The notes under the pieces: model-generated
The model's database searches: none
What the model was told of the DNA's origin: nothing
Seen by the model: only the letters and a program-made list of their open reading frames with translations
From: Ammonifex thiophilus
Lineage (GTDB): Bacteria > Bacillota > Desulfotomaculia > Desulfotomaculales > Ammonificaceae
Length of the DNA stretch: 64,000 nucleotides
Direction: 5' to 3'
NCBI RefSeq assembly: GCF_003368535.1
Contig: NZ_QSLN01000006.1
Coordinates: forward strand, 1-64,000
Shown: piece by piece, positions 61,147 to 64,000 of the stretch
How the letters are laid out: each line of letters begins with the position of its first letter
How positions within the stretch are numbered: the stretch's first letter is position 1
Position numbers and translations under genes: made by a program

Positions 61147-62568
61147 TTAGTCGACACCTTTAACCACCGCCAGAGGGCACATGCGCGCCACCTTACGGGT
61201 TATTCCTCGGTCTACCAAGGTCTGGATTACTTGCTCGATGTCCTTATAGGCAGTAGGAGACTCGTCCAGCAGATCCTTGTAAGAACGCACGTTATAAACC
61301 ACATCCCCCATGGCTCGCTCGAACTCTTCTTTGGTTATCTTTTTCTCCGCCGCCGTGCGGGAGAGGAGTCTCCCCGCCCCGTGGTTTACCGAGAAGAAGG
61401 TCTCAGCAGCCTTCTCCGTGCCCACCAATACGTAGGAGGATGTTCCCATGCTTCCCGGAATCAGGGCCGGATGCCCGGTGCGACGGTAAACGGGAGGGTT
61501 GGCCGGGTGGCCGGCACAGAGGGCCCGCGTGGCTCCCTTCCGATGTACCAGCAGGCGCCTCCCCCCGTGTTCTTCCCACTTGGCTATGTTGTGGGCCACA
61601 TCGTAGACCAACTGAAAGCCCATCTCCTCGGGCGACTGCCCCAGAACGTCGGCGAAAGCGCGGGCTACGTCGGCCATGATGATCTGCCGGTTGGAGAAAG
61701 CATAGTTCACCGCGCAGGCCATGGCCTGATAGTAAGCTTTACCTTCGGGTGAGTCGATAGGGGCGCAGGCTAAACCCCGATCTGGCAACTCTATGCCGTA
61801 ACGCTTGGCTGCCGCGGCCAGCTTGTTGGTGTAGTCGGTGCAGATCTGGTGCCCGAAGCCCCGGCTGCCGGTGTGGATCATTATCGTGAGCTGCCCCTCG
61901 AAAAGGCCAAAGCTCCGGGCCAACTCCTCGTCGAAGATATCCGTCACCCGCTGGATCTCGATGAAGTGGTTACCCCCGCCCAGCGTCCCCAGTTGCACCT
62001 CTCCGCGTTCACAGGCCCGGCGGGAGCAGGCCGAGATGTCTGCTCCGGGAAGACAGCCCATCTCTTCGATGTACTCCTCATCCCCTGGTCGCCCGAAGCC
62101 TGCCTCGATCACCGCCGTAACGCCTCGGTGCACCACTTCTTCGAAAATGCGCCGCGTGATCCCCTGATGCTTCCCCTTCTTGCCTATGCCCGTGGGCACG
62201 TAGTGCTCTATCCGCTCGATCAAACGGCGCAACAGGCTCTTGTTGAAGTGGCGGGCTTCCAAGTCGGTGCGGATGAGCCGCACCCCGCAGTTTATGTCCA
62301 TTCCCACCGCTCCTGCCGATATGACCCCATCGGGGGCTACCGCCATTATTCCACCTATGGGAAGGCCGAAGCCTTCGTGGATGTCGGGCATGCCGATTAC
62401 CGGCTCCACCACCCCCGGCAGACAAGCAGCGTTCATCAGCTGCTCCAAAGCCTTATCTTCTCCCAGGAAGCGGCGAAGATAGTCGTTAACGTAGATCACG
62501 GCGTCGACCCGCATTTTTCCCCGCCGGGGAATCCGGTAGCGGTTAAGGCCGTCGCGTACCAACTCCAT
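61147..62568 (-). CDS. rtcB: RNA ligase RtcB
   Basis: A 473-residue GTP-dependent RNA ligase that joins 2',3'-cyclic phosphate (or 3'-phosphate) and 5'-OH ends. The metal and guanylate residues are in PDIHEGFGLPIGG, GAVGMDINCGVRL, LGTLGGGNHFIEI, MIHTGSRGFGHQI and the late NHGAGR, where the histidine takes GMP. No archease gene is next to it. It lies between alr and cca in one transcript. Confidence 0.96.
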   Translation of the reverse strand: MELVRDGLNRYRIPRRGKMRVDAVIYVNDYLRRFLGEDKALEQLMNAACLPGVVEPVIGMPDIHEGFGLPIGGIMAVAPDGVISAGAVGMDINCGVRLIRTDLEARHFNKSLLRRLIERIEHYVPTGIGKKGKHQGITRRIFEEVVHRGVTAVIEAGFGRPGDEEYIEEMGCLPGADISACSRRACERGEVQLGTLGGGNHFIEIQRVTDIFDEELARSFGLFEGQLTIMIHTGSRGFGHQICTDYTNKLAAAAKRYGIELPDRGLACAPIDSPEGKAYYQAMACAVNYAFSNRQIIMADVARAFADVLGQSPEEMGFQLVYDVAHNIAKWEEHGGRRLLVHRKGATRALCAGHPANPPVYRRTGHPALIPGSMGTSSYVLVGTEKAAETFFSVNHGAGRLLSRTAAEKKITKEEFERAMGDVVYNVRSYKDLLDESPTAYKDIEQVIQTLVDRGITRKVARMCPLAVVKGVD

Positions 62569-62608
62569 AAATCATCCTCCTCCCCTTTAGCCCCTTTTTA
62601 GAAGGTGC

Positions 62609-63718
62609 TTAGAGGTAAACGCGTGGCACTCTGGCGCTCACGGCGCAGACCACTTCGTAGTTAATAGTGCCGATTTTTTCTGCCAACTCCTCCACCGGCA
62701 GGGAGACCTCCCCCTGCCTGCCGAAGAGTACCACTTCTTCCCCTGGCTCCACCTCTCCCAGTTCGGTAGCGTCTACTATCAGTTGATCCATGCACACCCT
62801 TCCCACCACTGGCAAGCGGCGCCCGCGCAGCAAAACTTCCCCCTTGTTGCTCAGAAGGCGGCTGTAGCCGTCACCGTAACCCGCCGACACCGTGGCCAGA
62901 AGGGAAGGACGGGGGGTGCGATAGGTCCAGCCGTAGCTCACCGGGAAACCTGCTTCTACCCGCTTCACCTGCACCACCCGGGCCTTCAGGGTCATGGCCG
63001 GGCGTAGATTTACCTGGGCCGAAGGGAAAGGGAGAAGCCCATAAAGCATGATTCCCGGCCGCACCAGATCCAGGTGCGATTCCCGAAAGCGGATCAGAGC
63101 CGCGCTGTTGGCCGCGTGCCGTAGAGGAATGGAGAGGCCCGCCCGCTCCAACTCCTCTAATAGCATTATAAACTTTTCCAGTTGGCTGCGGGTGGGCTTT
63201 TCCTCGGGCAAGTCGGCGCAGGCGAAGTGGGTGTAAATGCCTTCAACCTCCACCCGGGGAAGGGTGGCCAAGCGCAGAATGGCTTCTTTACCGGCGGGTC
63301 CGGCTTTAAAGCCCAGCCTCCCCATGCCCGTGTCCACTTTAAAGTGCACCTTCAGCCGTTTGCCCTCCCGCTGGGCTATTCCCGCCCACTCGCGCAAGAT
63401 TTCTTCACTGTAAGCGGTCAGAGTTACCTCCTGGGCTAAAAGAGCGGGGCACTCGGCCGGATGCACGTACCCCAAAACTAAAATGGGGTGGTCCACCCCT
63501 TCACGTCTGAGCTCTAAGGCCTCCTGCCCTCGCGCCACTCCCAGCCAGTCCACGCCCGCCTCTTCCAAGATCTTGGCCACCGGTACTAGCCCGTGCCCGT
63601 AGGCGTTGGCCTTTACGATTCCCATTATCCGGACCGAGGGCCCGACTGTCTCCCTCACCACCCGCAAGTTGTGCTGCAGGGCCTCCCGGCTGACTTCAGC
63701 CCAGACAGGACAATCCAT
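62609..63718 (-). CDS. alr: Alanine racemase
   Basis: A 369-residue PLP enzyme that makes D-alanine for peptidoglycan. The pyridoxal lysine is in VKANAYGHG (Lys39), the tyrosine base in the later SYGWTYRTP region, and VCMDQLIVD is present. Its start overlaps the NAD(P)HX dehydratase gene by 23 bases, a common pairing in Firmicutes. Confidence 0.95.
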   Translation of the reverse strand: MDCPVWAEVSREALQHNLRVVRETVGPSVRIMGIVKANAYGHGLVPVAKILEEAGVDWLGVARGQEALELRREGVDHPILVLGYVHPAECPALLAQEVTLTAYSEEILREWAGIAQREGKRLKVHFKVDTGMGRLGFKAGPAGKEAILRLATLPRVEVEGIYTHFACADLPEEKPTRSQLEKFIMLLEELERAGLSIPLRHAANSAALIRFRESHLDLVRPGIMLYGLLPFPSAQVNLRPAMTLKARVVQVKRVEAGFPVSYGWTYRTPRPSLLATVSAGYGDGYSRLLSNKGEVLLRGRRLPVVGRVCMDQLIVDATELGEVEPGEEVVLFGRQGEVSLPVEELAEKIGTINYEVVCAVSARVPRVYL

Positions 63719-64000
63719 GCTGTTCCTTGGCCTCCTCCGTCGCAGCGGTGTGTCGCCAAGCCAAAGGTAGCTTCTCTAGCAGGTCCCCGGCTACAAGCCC
63801 AGCCTCTCCCTTCTCTTCCGCCGCCAGATCCCCGGCCAGCCCATGGAGGTAAACCCCGGCCGCTGCCGCCCGGAAGGGATCGAGCCCCTGCGCCCAGAGT
63901 GCGGCTATGACCCCGGTCAGCACATCCCCCGTCCCACCAGTAGCCATCCCCGGATTGCCCGTGCTGTTTATCCCCGTGTACCCATCGGGAGCAGCCACTA
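63696..64000 (-). CDS. nnrD: NAD(P)H-hydrate dehydratase, C-terminal part (partial)
   Basis: Only the last 100 or so residues lie in the window; the gene continues beyond the right edge. [24 protein letters not shown] is the nucleotide-binding signature of the YjeF C-terminal (ribokinase-like) domain, here seen as [14 protein letters not shown]. The enzyme repairs hydrated NADH and NADPH. Whether an epimerase domain is fused upstream cannot be seen. Confidence 0.9.
   Translation of the reverse strand, partial: VAAPDGYTGINSTGNPGMATGGTGDVLTGVIAALWAQGLDPFRAAAAGVYLHGLAGDLAAEEKGEAGLVAGDLLEKLPLAWRHTAATEEAKEQHGLSCLG

Overview
The window is one dense, GC-rich stretch of a bacterial chromosome. Gene content points to a spore-forming, anaerobic and probably thermophilic member of the Clostridia (Firmicutes), perhaps of the Ammonifex/Moorella/Desulfotomaculum kind. 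Reasons: sporulation-type genes (yunB, a SleB-like cortex hydrolase), the recO-glyQS-ccpN-ppsR-dnaG-sigA order known from Bacillus, an ADP-forming acetyl-CoA synthetase, a 2-hydroxyacyl-CoA dehydratase-type cluster, an ATP sulfurylase, a tungsten/molybdenum aldehyde ferredoxin oxidoreductase and a selenoprotein. The species is inferred from gene content only; no database search was possible. Many genes start with TTG or GTG and many overlap by 4 bases, so several starts were reset from ribosome binding sites.

Layout. 1-350: 5' end of a 16S rRNA gene reading leftwards, with two tandem promoters. 0.35-2.3 kb: yunB and tyrS. 2.4-7 kb (+): class A penicillin-binding protein, fatty-acid kinase FakA and a DegV (FakB-like) carrier. 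7-10.2 kb (-): ADP-forming acyl-CoA synthetase with a DRTGG/P-loop partner. 10.2-13.4 kb (-): cortex hydrolase, helicase loader, DnaD-like protein and a DUF503-CobU fusion. 14-17.7 kb (-): ATP-driven dehydratase activator, two HgdB-type proteins and a TtcA-like PP-loop protein. 17.8-21.3 kb (+): amphi-Trp protein, gap, then sat plus a small unknown protein with strikingly different arginine codons. 21.3-32.1 kb (-): a complete inner-membrane type IV pilus operon. 32.3-33 kb: three tRNAs. 33-45.3 kb (-): translation/replication/gluconeogenesis operon. 45.3-46.8 kb (-): membrane ferredoxin, TlpA-like lipoprotein and tiny CXXC protein. 46.9-49.8 kb (+): YkgJ protein, polyferredoxin and aldehyde oxidoreductase. 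49.8-51.7 kb (-): endonuclease IV, HEAT protein and a HesB-like selenoprotein. 51.9 kb (+): CsoR/CstR-type repressor. 52.1-58.6 kb (-): archaeal-style Rad50-Mre11-HerA-NurA DNA end-processing operon in which Rad50 is split into three proteins. 58.7-64 kb (-): NlpC/P60 hydrolase, CCA enzyme, RtcB, alanine racemase and a partial NAD(P)HX dehydratase.

Most notable points: (1) a HesB/IscA-like gene read through an in-frame TGA, with a hairpin of the bacterial SECIS type, missed by ordinary gene calling; (2) the Rad50 split at the zinc hook inside a HerA-NurA operon; (3) a CsoR-family regulator whose copper-binding histidine is tyrosine, facing the selenoprotein gene across a shared control region with a palindrome; (4) the foreign-looking sat pair. 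No CRISPR array, insertion sequence or prophage was seen.
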